Below the pieces are notes generated by a model. That model saw only the letters and a list, made by a program, of their open reading frames with translations. It searched no databases and had not been told where the DNA came from. A program made the position numbers and the translations under genes. 64,000 nucleotides of DNA from Desulfotalea sp. (GTDB taxonomy: Bacteria; Desulfobacterota; Desulfobulbia; Desulfobulbales; Desulfocapsaceae): the NCBI GenBank assembly GCA_002733995.1, contig NVXR01000015.1, positions 1 to 64,000 on the forward strand. The letters are read 5' to 3'. Positions 19,020 to 26,657 of the stretch are shown piece by piece. The first letter of the stretch is position 1, and each line of letters opens with the position of its first letter.

Positions 19020-20978
19020 ATGTATGACGACAAAGAACTAAAAGAATACCGAGACCTGCTTCCACCGCCAAAAAACTTTGAAGAAGGTTTTGACTGGAAG
19101 ACTATCATAGGAGCCATTTTTATCGGCTTTTTAATGATGCCGGGATCGATGTATCTACAGCTGGTAATCGGCCAGGGCATCGGTCCTGCGGCCAGATGGG
19201 TAACCATCATTTTATTTGCCGAAATTGCAAAACGCGCCCACTCTGATTTAAAACAACAGGAGATTTTTCTCCTGTATTATATGGCAGGAGCCGCTCTTGC
19301 CTCGCCGTTTTCAGGGCTTTTGTGGAACCAGTACCTCGTTCAATCAGATGCCGCACGAATGCTCGGTGTCACAGAATTTATACCCACCTGGGTGGCCCCA
19401 GGAGTCGATTCTGTCTCCATGGTAGAACGTAATTTTTTCCATAGAGATTGGCTTATTCCAATCCTGCTCCTCGTGGGTTCCCAGATAATTCAGCGAATTG
19501 ACCACTTTGGACTTGGCTACGCCCTCTATCGAATCACCTCTGACGTTGAAAAGCTGCCGTTTCCCATGGCACCAGTCGCAGCCCTTGGCACAATGGCTCT
19601 CGCCGAATCAGCAGAAGAAAAAAAGGAGAGCTGGAAGTGGCGAGTCTTCGCAATAGGTGGGGTAATCGGTCTTGCCTTTGGTTTCATTTACGTCCTGTTG
19701 CCCATTGTCTCTGGCCTCATTTTCACAGAACAGATCCGTCTGATCCCCATCCCCTGGATTGAGCTTACCAAATACACCGAAGACTTCCTCCCGGCGGTTG
19801 CGACCGGACTGCAACTCGACCTAGGCCTCTTATTTGTAGGTATGGTTCTCCCCTTCTGGGCGGTAATCGGAGGCCTCATTGGTCTTATTATCACAGTTAT
19901 TCTCAATCCCATTCTCTACTCCGCAGGAATCTTGAACAGATGGCATCCTGGGATGGCCACTGTGGATACCGTTTTTGCCAATAACTTCGATTTTTATATG
20001 AGTTTTGGTATAGGCTTAGGTCTTGCCATCGGCGTTATTGGTATCTGGTCCGTCATTCGCTCGTTTAGAGACAAAGACCCAAACAGAGGTAGCCTCCACG
20101 ACCTTTTTAACCCACCTGCTGGCAGGGGTGATTTTAATTTTTGGATAGCCATCGCCATCTATGTTTTCTCTACTCTGGCCTACGTTGGTCTCTGCGTCTG
20201 GCTCGTACCATCATTTCCTTGGGTCTTCTTCCTTGGCTATGGTTTTATCTACACCCCTATTATCTCCTACATAACTGCTAGAATGGAGGGCATCGCAGGT
20301 CAGTTTGTCAGCCTTCCCCTTGTCCGTGAGGCAAGCTTTATTGCCGGAGCGAGGTTCTTTGGTTACCAAGGAATCGAAATCTGGTACGCACCTATCCCTA
20401 TTCATAACTACGGTGAAGCCACGGTTCAGTTCAGACAAATTGAGCTGACAGGCACCTCCCTTCGTGGAATTATAAAAGCTGAACTTCTGGTATTTCCCAT
20501 TGTCATGGTCGCGAGCCTCGTTTTTTCTCAGTTTATCTGGAGACTCGCTCCCATACCATCTGCCAACTATCCTTTTGCCCAGGAGCTTTGGCATCTGCAG
20601 GCACTCAACACCCTGCTCATGCAGACCTCAACCCTCGAAGGCAACTCAATGTTTTACCAGGCCTTAAACGGTACGACGGTCTTCTCTGGTCTTGGTTTTG
20701 GCCTGGTAATGTACATGGTTCTCTCTCTCTTTGGCCTACCTGTGCTCCTTATTTACGGAGTTGTTAGAGGTCTTGGTCAATCCACCCCCCACGGCCTTGT
20801 CCTCGAGGTTGCCGGGGCTCTTTTAGGGAGGTATTACTTCCTAAAGAAATTCGGCCCCATGTGGCGTCAGTATGCCCCGGTTCTCCTTGCAGGATTTTCC
20901 TGCGGTATGGGACTCAGCGGCATGTTTGCCATGGGTTTTGCACTTATTATGAAATCCCTGGATCATATGGCCTACTAG
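19020..20978 (+). CDS. Second large OPT-like transporter protein
   Basis: A 652-residue membrane protein with a short cytoplasmic N-terminus (LLPPPKNFEEGFDWKTIIGAIFIG) and about 13-14 helices. MPGSMYLQLVIGQGIGPAARWVTIILFAEIAKR, the ITSDVEKLPFPMAPVAALG segment and FIYTPIISYITARMEGIAG are OPT-like. It differs from its upstream neighbour and is not a tandem duplicate. ATG 19020 has no clear Shine-Dalgarno, and an in-frame stop lies upstream at 18987-18989, so the start is fairly fixed. A 66-codon ORF (18827-19027) ends 8 nt inside it and could couple translation. Confidence 0.78.
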   Translation: MYDDKELKEYRDLLPPPKNFEEGFDWKTIIGAIFIGFLMMPGSMYLQLVIGQGIGPAARWVTIILFAEIAKRAHSDLKQQEIFLLYYMAGAALASPFSGLLWNQYLVQSDAARMLGVTEFIPTWVAPGVDSVSMVERNFFHRDWLIPILLLVGSQIIQRIDHFGLGYALYRITSDVEKLPFPMAPVAALGTMALAESAEEKKESWKWRVFAIGGVIGLAFGFIYVLLPIVSGLIFTEQIRLIPIPWIELTKYTEDFLPAVATGLQLDLGLLFVGMVLPFWAVIGGLIGLIITVILNPILYSAGILNRWHPGMATVDTVFANNFDFYMSFGIGLGLAIGVIGIWSVIRSFRDKDPNRGSLHDLFNPPAGRGDFNFWIAIAIYVFSTLAYVGLCVWLVPSFPWVFFLGYGFIYTPIISYITARMEGIAGQFVSLPLVREASFIAGARFFGYQGIEIWYAPIPIHNYGEATVQFRQIELTGTSLRGIIKAELLVFPIVMVASLVFSQFIWRLAPIPSANYPFAQELWHLQALNTLLMQTSTLEGNSMFYQALNGTTVFSGLGFGLVMYMVLSLFGLPVLLIYGVVRGLGQSTPHGLVLEVAGALLGRYYFLKKFGPMWRQYAPVLLAGFSCGMGLSGMFAMGFALIMKSLDHMAY

Positions 20979-21160
20979 CCGGGCACCTTACTTGACACCA
21001 ACCTCCCCGGGCCTCATTATTTCTCTATGGTCACTAAACAAAAAATATACTGGATGACGTCCCTGGAGCAGATTTTTATTGTTTTTTATGGCAGAAAACA
21101 ATTTTAAAGGCACTAATAGAGTGAGTCGAGAATATTTTATTTATGTCAACGAGGCAATTC

Positions 21161-21772
21161 ATGAAAATATCCATACTAAGAAACATAACAAGCATCTGTC
21201 TGCTCCTCATGAGCGTCACCCTTGTGTCTGCCAAAACAGCGAAGGTGCCCATCTCCATTGCCGGTATTACCCTTGGTAGCGCAGTGACTTCTTATCCCAA
21301 CATTATAGAGTCAAACTTTATGAAACAGGTTGTGGTAACGGACTGGCATGGCTTTAGAAAGGGTGTCATTTCATATGGTATCTGCCTAAATATAGACACA
21401 ATTTTAAAAATAGACATGAAGTACGAAGACAAGAGCAAAAGGTTCTACAAGACATTACTGAAAAAAATTAAAGCAGAGTATGGTGAGCCAGATGTCTGGA
21501 GCGGTGACTCATTTGGTCTAAAATACGTTTGGAAATGGGACTTCGTAGATAAAAACAACAATAGAGTAACCCTTAAACTGCAGTATAACGGCAAAGATTC
21601 CAACGAGACCATTGGCAATATGATTAAGCTTTCCTATCCAGGAAAAATTGCAGACGAGCGCCGCTGCTTTATGGAAATGTGTCATCAAAAAAAGAAAAAT
21701 TTGGATGCAATCCACCTCAAAGAACTTAAAAGAAGTGACTGGTCCCACCTCATCCCGGAATCACAAAAGTGA
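21161..21772 (+). CDS. Small secreted protein of unknown function
   Basis: A 203-residue protein from ATG 21161, which has GAGG 7 bp upstream; the ORF-track start at 21143 lacks such a site. A signal peptide (ISILRNITSICLLLMSVTLVSA) predicts export. The mature part is basic, with ISIAGITLGSAVTSYP and a WKWDF segment. It looks like the secreted family that has an 'itlGss' start and a central 'yGePd.W' element (AEYGEPDVWSGDSFGLKYVWKWDF here), but I cannot name it. Its stop overlaps the next start by 4 nt (GTGA), so it belongs to the same unit as the transporters upstream and the PqqD-like gene downstream. Confidence 0.7.
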   Translation: MKISILRNITSICLLLMSVTLVSAKTAKVPISIAGITLGSAVTSYPNIIESNFMKQVVVTDWHGFRKGVISYGICLNIDTILKIDMKYEDKSKRFYKTLLKKIKAEYGEPDVWSGDSFGLKYVWKWDFVDKNNNRVTLKLQYNGKDSNETIGNMIKLSYPGKIADERRCFMEMCHQKKKNLDAIHLKELKRSDWSHLIPESQK

Positions 21773-22638
21773 CAACAACTCTCCCTTGCAATCAGGTTAC
21801 AATCGGCTGGAACGGCATACGCCTCGCTGTTCCCGCCCACTGGGAAACCATTGTTTCAGGCCCGAGCCATCTTATCTTTGAAGATGATTTCAATCCCGTC
21901 TTCCAAATTCGCTGGAAGAAAATAGGGCCCCTGAGCCCTCAAAAGTGGCAGGAAAAATGTGATCTTTGGTGGCAACAACTGGGTGTTGCTGCCAGTACGG
22001 TAAAACTTCCATCGGAGCTCAACAAGCTTACAGACAAATTCAGCCACACTCGCTATTACCAAGGTAAACAAGCAATGGAGAGTGGTGGGATTTGTTACTG
22101 TGATCATTGTGAAACCCTCTTTTTTTTCCAACAACTAAGCGCCGACAGTAATCTCTGGAAAATGACAGAGGACCTGCTCTGTCAACTCTCCTGCCATGGC
22201 GCAACCGATACTCTCTGGCAAATACAAGACTTCTCCCTTACAACACCAGGTCAATACAGCTTAACGGGTTACACCTTCAAAACGGGCTTGACCCGCCTGT
22301 CCTTTTCTGCAGCTAACTACGATCTGCACATATGTAGACTCGCCCAGGCCAGCAATCGCCTCAGCACACAATCACTCGAAGACATCCACCTCGGCCTTGC
22401 GGGCACAAAGGACCTGCAGCTAGACGAAAACAAGAACAAAACACTATCCTGCGGCACACGTGCCCCTTCTCTCACCAGACAACTTCTTCTTAGACTGAGA
22501 AGAGAAAAACCCTTTATTGAATCAAGGTTGTGGTTGCTGGAAGATTCTGATCGACTTCTTGCCTGTATCGCCTACTCAAAGCGCCCTATCCCAACAAATG
22601 ACCTGAACTTATGCTATGAAACTTTCAAGATTGTTTAA
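21769..22638 (+). CDS. Unrecognised cytoplasmic protein coupled to PqqD-like gene
   Basis: A 289-residue protein starting at a GTG that overlaps the previous stop (GTGA). There is no signal peptide or membrane segment. The N-terminus (VTIGWNGIRLAVPAHWETI, LIFEDDFNPVFQIRWKK) and a Cys-containing middle (SGGICYCDHCETLFFFQQL) repeat a pattern of 'WxGIxLxVPxxWE' followed by a short beta-rich region; a second such half may begin near residue 150 (DTLWQIQDFSLTTPGQYSLTGYTFKTGLTRLSF). I do not recognise the family. It overlaps the PqqD-like gene by 23 nt, so the two products are probably made together and may interact. Confidence 0.7.
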   Translation: MTTTLPCNQVTIGWNGIRLAVPAHWETIVSGPSHLIFEDDFNPVFQIRWKKIGPLSPQKWQEKCDLWWQQLGVAASTVKLPSELNKLTDKFSHTRYYQGKQAMESGGICYCDHCETLFFFQQLSADSNLWKMTEDLLCQLSCHGATDTLWQIQDFSLTTPGQYSLTGYTFKTGLTRLSFSAANYDLHICRLAQASNRLSTQSLEDIHLGLAGTKDLQLDENKNKTLSCGTRAPSLTRQLLLRLRREKPFIESRLWLLEDSDRLLACIAYSKRPIPTNDLNLCYETFKIV

Positions 22639-23020
22639 GAAAAAACCAGCAGCGCCCCAGGCTAAAACGACCATAACCCGCACAGAATCACTTGCCTGCA
22701 TCCCAGAGAAAATATGTACCATATCTTGGCATAAGCAGGAGAATGGAGAGGTGATAATTGAATATCCTCTGCCGCTGAAACCATTTTTCATTAGTATTGC
22801 CAGAAGGTTCTACAAAACAGAAGAGCCAACATTAACAAAAAAGCTGCAACTTGACAGTGTTGGCACGAAGGTGTGGTTGTTGGTAGATGGCTCAACGGAT
22901 GTAAAAACCATCATCAAAGAAATTGCACCGTGGACGGGACTATCGCTGCAGGAGGCGGAACTATCTGTCACCACATTTTTGCGCGAGTTAGGCAGGCGTG
23001 GTCTCATCATCATAAAATGA
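22616..23020 (+). CDS. PqqD-fold protein
   Basis: A 134-residue protein. Residues about 65-134 match the PqqD (PF05402) pattern: LDSVGTKVWLLVDGSTDVKTIIKEIA, then LQEAELSVTTFLRELGRRGLI. PqqD-fold proteins bind a precursor peptide and hand it to a modifying enzyme, usually a radical SAM protein. No radical SAM gene, YcaO or obvious precursor is seen in the window. The N-terminal 60 residues are basic (LFKKKPAAPQAK) and may be a docking tail. It overlaps the preceding gene by 23 nt and closes the plus-strand run that starts at 10387. Confidence 0.82.
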   Translation: MKLSRLFKKKPAAPQAKTTITRTESLACIPEKICTISWHKQENGEVIIEYPLPLKPFFISIARRFYKTEEPTLTKKLQLDSVGTKVWLLVDGSTDVKTIIKEIAPWTGLSLQEAELSVTTFLRELGRRGLIIIK

Positions 23021-23101
23021 CCCAGGTCTCTCACCTGAACATAATCCCTTTATTTTCAGCTATATATCTGGACAAAAAAACCTACGCACTAGACGATGGA
23101 A

Positions 23102-23917
23102 TTATTTTCCAGGCAGTAATCCCATCTTCTGTGCTAGAAATTGCAAATCAGCCCAGGTTGCCTGTTTCATTTCAGGATTCTGCAATAAATAACTAGGATG
23201 ATACGTGGTAAGAACAGGTATGGTTTCGTTGTTTCCCAGCGAATAATCGTGAAATTTGCCTCTCAAGCGAGACAGTGGCAGAGATCGTTCAAGAACGGCC
23301 CTTGCTGCAACCATTCCCATGGTACAAATATACTCAGGACGAAGTACAAGTATTTGTCTTCTCAGGTACGAAACACATGTTTTAACGTGGACTGCCAATG
23401 GCTGTTTTTTGTCTGATAAACCACACTTTATCACATTAGTGATAAAGACATCATCATCTGATAATTTCATCGCGGTGAGCATGCGAAACAGCATTTTATC
23501 TTGCTCAAAGCCAAAAAGCTGATGTGGGACAGCTTCCCCAGCACCAGGCATAGCAAGCCAGTCACCCACAATCATTAAACGCACAGGTTTTTTACCCCTT
23601 CCTGGCACCGGGTAGATCCGTCTTGCATGCAGGTCACAAGCGGTACAGGACACCACTTCTTGCTCAATATCAGCCAGCGTATATGTGAGCTTTTCAGCCC
23701 CTATCTGTTCTAAAGGCTCCGTTGCGATTTCTTTCGGTATTACCGTCTTAGCTCCCCCGAGGTCCTTATCTAAAGAGACCGCGACGGGAACCTGAGGTCT
23801 TAAACTCAAGAAGTCATTAATGTCATCATTGAGGCTGACAGGCCCAAGGCCAATCTCTTCATGGTATCGCAGAAGTGACTGGAGTCCGGCATAAAAATCC
23901 AACTGCTTATCTCCCAC
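23102..23917 (-). CDS. Uracil-DNA glycosylase superfamily protein (family 4-like, Fe-S)
   Basis: A 271-residue protein from GTG (complement of 23915-23917), which has GGGAGGT 6-7 bp upstream; the ORF-track start at 23944 lies on the wrong side of that site. The four cysteines of the family-4 iron-sulfur cluster are present (Cys91, Cys94, Cys165, Cys181), as are VFITNVIKC and the late TYHPSYLL motif with His240. The usual motif A (GEAPGxxED, then PFVGxxGxLL) is replaced by GDWLAMPGAGEAVPHQLFG, so the catalytic pocket is altered. It also has an 80-residue N-terminal extension. It should act in uracil repair, but substrate or activity may differ. It faces the PqqD gene tail to tail. Confidence 0.85.
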   Translation of the reverse strand: MGDKQLDFYAGLQSLLRYHEEIGLGPVSLNDDINDFLSLRPQVPVAVSLDKDLGGAKTVIPKEIATEPLEQIGAEKLTYTLADIEQEVVSCTACDLHARRIYPVPGRGKKPVRLMIVGDWLAMPGAGEAVPHQLFGFEQDKMLFRMLTAMKLSDDDVFITNVIKCGLSDKKQPLAVHVKTCVSYLRRQILVLRPEYICTMGMVAARAVLERSLPLSRLRGKFHDYSLGNNETIPVLTTYHPSYLLQNPEMKQATWADLQFLAQKMGLLPGK

Positions 23918-23974
23918 ACCTACACCTCCCGAGGGGTAACACACAATATATTTGTAACCAAGAATTCTGCTGAG

Positions 23975-24475
23975 TCATGGTGCTGAAAACGGAAAGAAAA
24001 AGATAGCCCATTCTTCACTCACATCGGGCTTTTCGCCTCTAAAAACTCCGTAATAATTAAAAATGACAAACCTGCTTCCTGGAACGGTATCGATCTTCTT
24101 ATCAATGTTAAGTTGATCAGGTACAGAACTAAGATACCCCTGCAAAGGTGAGATATCCACCGTTTTAAGGACAGAACCATCCCCGTCGAGCCAACTCATT
24201 TTAAGAAAAAATGTCTTCACAACTGGATAAGAATCTGTGAGACTCCTGTCGAAGACAAGCTCCCCCGTCAAACGTGCACTGGAATCGGTTGCCAAAAGTA
24301 CGTAGTCGAATTGGAGATCCTTAGTCTTGAGCACTCCAGCATATTTCCCATCACCTTGATAGGCTATACGACTTTCTTCTTGGGCCATTGCTCCAATTTC
24401 CGGAACGATAAACCGTGAACAACCAGCAAACAGTAAACAGCACAGACCAATCATGATAATTCTTTGTCGTTTCAT
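23975..24475 (-). CDS. Predicted lipoprotein of unknown function
   Basis: A 166-residue protein starting at the ATG ending at 24475 (MKRQRIIMIGLCCLLFAGC). The lipobox LFAGC predicts a lipid-anchored Cys at residue 19. The mature part (YAGVLKTKDLQFDYVLLATDSSARLTGELVFD, then RFVIFNYYGVFRGEKPDVSEEWAIFFFP) looks like a small beta-rich envelope domain. I do not recognise the family. It lies 57 bp upstream of the glycosylase on the same strand, and the two may be co-transcribed. The ORF-track start 7 codons earlier is possible. Confidence 0.72.
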   Translation of the reverse strand: MKRQRIIMIGLCCLLFAGCSRFIVPEIGAMAQEESRIAYQGDGKYAGVLKTKDLQFDYVLLATDSSARLTGELVFDRSLTDSYPVVKTFFLKMSWLDGDGSVLKTVDISPLQGYLSSVPDQLNIDKKIDTVPGSRFVIFNYYGVFRGEKPDVSEEWAIFFFPFSAP

Positions 24476-25021
24476 AATCCCTCTTTTTCCCTTCATCTTT
24501 TAGTACTCAACAAAAGTCATATGTTTTGCAGTCTGTTGATTAACCAGGGCTTTGACTTGAGAGCACAACATACGAAAACAACAAACACAGATAGATACTT
24601 GAGAGTCCACGTCTTATTTTCTTCGCGTACGGGGGACATCTAGACCAAAGCCAGTAAATAACCAGCCTGAGTTATGTCACTGCGATCTCAACCAATATAC
24701 TAATCAATCACCCTGAAATAGAACTATATTTTCTTGGTATTTTTTTGAAATTCAAAGCCATTTGTCACATTTCTTGGTAATTACTGAAGGTACAATTTTT
24801 TATGTTCTCTAGACGGTTACAAGGCGTTGGTTTAAGACCTTAGATATCATTTTCTAAGCTTTATATTACCTGAAATGATTGTGTGATGGTGCTTATGCCA
24901 GCTTATTTTCAATTACTCACGTTTTCGTGGCTAATAATTTTTCATATTGACGACCATTCAGGCTTGGTAAGCTTACCAAGAGCAAGATATAGGTTTAAAA
25001 TAACACAACGAGGTAACACCC
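24476..25021. promoter_or_regulatory. Long intergenic region with repeated CTTGGTA half-sites
   Basis: This 546-bp gap between divergent genes is AT-rich and has no coding content. It holds three CTTGGTA elements: 24733-24739, 24773-24779 (exactly 40 bp apart) and the left half of the perfect palindrome at 24963-24980. Similar sequences were not noticed elsewhere in the window. They probably serve the HTH gene at 25022. Confidence 0.55.
24963..24980. promoter_or_regulatory. Perfect 18-bp palindrome, probable operator
   Basis: CTTGGTAAGCTTACCAAG is fully self-complementary. It ends 41 bp before the TTG start of the HTH/two-CW gene and shares the CTTGGTA half-site with two upstream copies. A dimeric HTH protein would bind such a site; autoregulation by the downstream product is the simplest reading. 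Confidence 0.6.
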
Positions 25022-25393
25022 TTGACCAAAGAAGAATTTAGTCTTGCACGAAAGAAATTGGCTAAGACTCAAAAACAACTTTCTGAGCTACTAGGAATGT
25101 CTCTGAAAACCATCCATAGCTATGAACAGGGATGGCGCACAATACCAACCCACATAGAGAGACACTTGTATTTTTTACTCATTAACCAACGTGGCCGAAA
25201 AGACAATTTAAAACCGTGCTGGGAACAAAAGACCTGTAATCAAAAAGAAAAATGCCCTGCATGGGAATTTCAAAGTGGCCATCTTTGTTGGTTTCTCAGT
25301 GGCACTCTTTGCGACTGTACACATGATACAAGCCACAGAACTAAATTAGAAATCTGTAAACAATGTACCATCTTCACTAACCTACTCTCTTAG
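25022..25393 (+). CDS. XRE-type HTH regulator with C-terminal two-CW cysteine domain
   Basis: A 123-residue protein from TTG 25022, which has ACGAGGT 7 bp upstream. Residues 1-60 are an XRE helix-turn-helix (LAKTQKQLSELLGMSLKTIHSYEQG). The C-terminal half is a two-CW domain: PCWEQKTCNQKEKCPAWEFQ, then GHLCWFLSGTLC and a CKQC pair, about nine cysteines likely to bind metal or a cluster. Such DNA-binding plus Cys-domain proteins are usually redox or metal sensors in anaerobes. A perfect palindrome 41 bp upstream is its probable operator. Its target genes beyond itself are not evident. Confidence 0.82.
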   Translation: MTKEEFSLARKKLAKTQKQLSELLGMSLKTIHSYEQGWRTIPTHIERHLYFLLINQRGRKDNLKPCWEQKTCNQKEKCPAWEFQSGHLCWFLSGTLCDCTHDTSHRTKLEICKQCTIFTNLLS

Positions 25394-25461
25394 AGCAAAA
25401 ACAGAATCCACGGGCCCCAAAATTATATGGGCCTAATGAACCTTATTCGGAGTAAATTATT

Positions 25462-25665
25462 ATGCCCATCTATGAATATAAATGTAATGACTGTGACACC
25501 GTATTTGAACTGTTAACCACATCCTCAAACAACGAGAATAAAATTCATTGCAGCAAGTGTAACAGCGAAAATGTAACAAAATTAATCTCTGCAAGTTCGT
25601 CACTCACCGGGGAAGGCGTATCCCTAGCCGCTCCAGGGTGTGGTGGTAATGCAGGATTCACCTGA
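25462..25665 (+). CDS. FmdB-family zinc ribbon protein
   Basis: A 67-residue protein with the exact family start MPIYEYKCNDCDTVFELL and a second CSKCNS pair, which makes a four-Cys zinc ribbon (CxxC...CxxC). The C-terminus is Gly-rich with one extra Cys (APGCGGNAGF). GGAG lies upstream of the ATG. FmdB proteins are named after a gene next to formamidase, and their role is poorly defined; they are widespread small putative regulators. It lies 68 bp after the two-CW regulator and may be in its unit. Confidence 0.9.
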   Translation: MPIYEYKCNDCDTVFELLTTSSNNENKIHCSKCNSENVTKLISASSSLTGEGVSLAAPGCGGNAGFT

Positions 25666-25711
25666 GCTTCATAACATCTGAACTCCGTGTGAGTTCTTCG
25701 TCAGTCAACGA

Positions 25712-25741
25712 GCCCGCCTACACCGAACAAAAGGGCGGGCT
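25712..25741. terminator. GC-rich stem-loop between fmdB-like gene and ftsB
   Basis: GCCCGCC pairs with GGCGGGC (AGCCCGCC...GGCGGGCT) around a 14-nt loop. It lies between convergent genes and is followed on the plus strand by a T-rich run (ACCTTTACTTTTTTC), so it should terminate the plus-strand unit and may work for ftsB too. Confidence 0.7.
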
Positions 25742-25747
25742 AAACCT

Positions 25748-26095
25748 TTACTTTTTTCTTTTTTTTGATTTTCTGGAAAAGTCATACACCTTTTCGTTTG
25801 GTTTAAGCAGATCGTATTTTTCTCGTCCAAGATTTTCAAGATACAGTGGATCGCGGAGAAGTTTATCTATATCCTCCTGCAATTGCACATTAGCTTCTTC
25901 CAACTGAATAGCCTCGTTTTGCACCCGTCTCAATTCGGATTTTTTCTTCATATAAGAAACTATACCAAGCCCCGGGGCAAATAGAAGCCAAAGAAAAGCC
26001 AGAAACACAATGATCACAACTGCTTTCTTGACCCGTGTTTTTTCTTGTGCGGCTGCCTTCTGATGTGGCCTTGGTCTCTTATTTTTCATAGCCAT
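25748..26095 (-). CDS. ftsB: Septum formation initiator family protein (FtsB/DivIC)
   Basis: A 115-residue bitopic membrane protein. A basic N-terminus is followed by one helix (AVVIIVFLAFLWLLFAPGLGIVSY) and a heptad coiled coil (KKSELRRVQNEAIQLEEANVQLQEDIDKLL). The family motif PLYLENLGREKYDLLKPNEKVYDF comes next, with a Lys/Arg tail. FtsB links FtsL and FtsQ in the division complex. It is slightly longer than E. coli FtsB (103) because of the basic N-terminal tail. No other division gene is adjacent, which is common for this family. Confidence 0.88.
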   Translation of the reverse strand: MAMKNKRPRPHQKAAAQEKTRVKKAVVIIVFLAFLWLLFAPGLGIVSYMKKKSELRRVQNEAIQLEEANVQLQEDIDKLLRDPLYLENLGREKYDLLKPNEKVYDFSRKSKKRKK

Positions 26096-26230
26096 AATTG
26101 ATAAAATTGCACAAACTACAAACCCAAAAAGGTGACCTAAAAAGCTTCGTATTCACAACAAAAGTAAATGTTGTACCAACAACAAAGCTGAAGTTTTTCT
26201 TAGGACACCATCATAATTAATTGCCCTATT

Positions 26231-26650
26231 ATGCCCACACTACAACCTGTCTATTTGATCAGTAGTTGCCTGCTCGGCCTCTGCACCCGCTACGATGCCA
26301 AGATAAAGAATTACCCCGACATCCCCAGTAAATTTCACGATGCAATACTCATCCCGATCTGTCCAGAACAACTCGGAGGTCTTGCAACACCAAGGGTAGC
26401 GGCCGACCTTACAGGAGGAGACGGAAACGACGTCCTCAACTCTAGGGCTTCAGTTGTCACCAAGAGTGGTATCGACGTGACAACTGCATTTATTCAAGGG
26501 GCAGAGCAGGTCCTCAAGATTGCACAAATGCAGAAAATAAGTAAAGCAATTCTTAAAGCACGAAGCCCATCTTGTGGAGTAACGGGAAATATAGGGGTAA
26601 CCGCTGCCCTCTTGCAAAAACATAATATTGAAATAGTAGAAATCGATTAA
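26231..26650 (+). CDS. DUF523 family protein
   Basis: A 139-residue protein carrying the full DUF523 pattern: LISSCLLGLCTRYDAK, PICPEQLGGLATPRVAADL, GIDVTTAFIQGAEQVL and KAILKARSPSCG. The conserved cysteines (SSC, CPE, SCG) suggest metal or cluster binding; in some organisms the domain is fused to DUF1722 and linked to thiouracil desulfuration (TudS). The length is typical of the stand-alone form, so a desulfidase-type activity with a labile Fe-S cluster is plausible. It has its own short upstream region and is convergent with tatC. Confidence 0.9.
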   Translation: MPTLQPVYLISSCLLGLCTRYDAKIKNYPDIPSKFHDAILIPICPEQLGGLATPRVAADLTGGDGNDVLNSRASVVTKSGIDVTTAFIQGAEQVLKIAQMQKISKAILKARSPSCGVTGNIGVTAALLQKHNIEIVEID

Positions 26651-26657
26651 CGACAAG

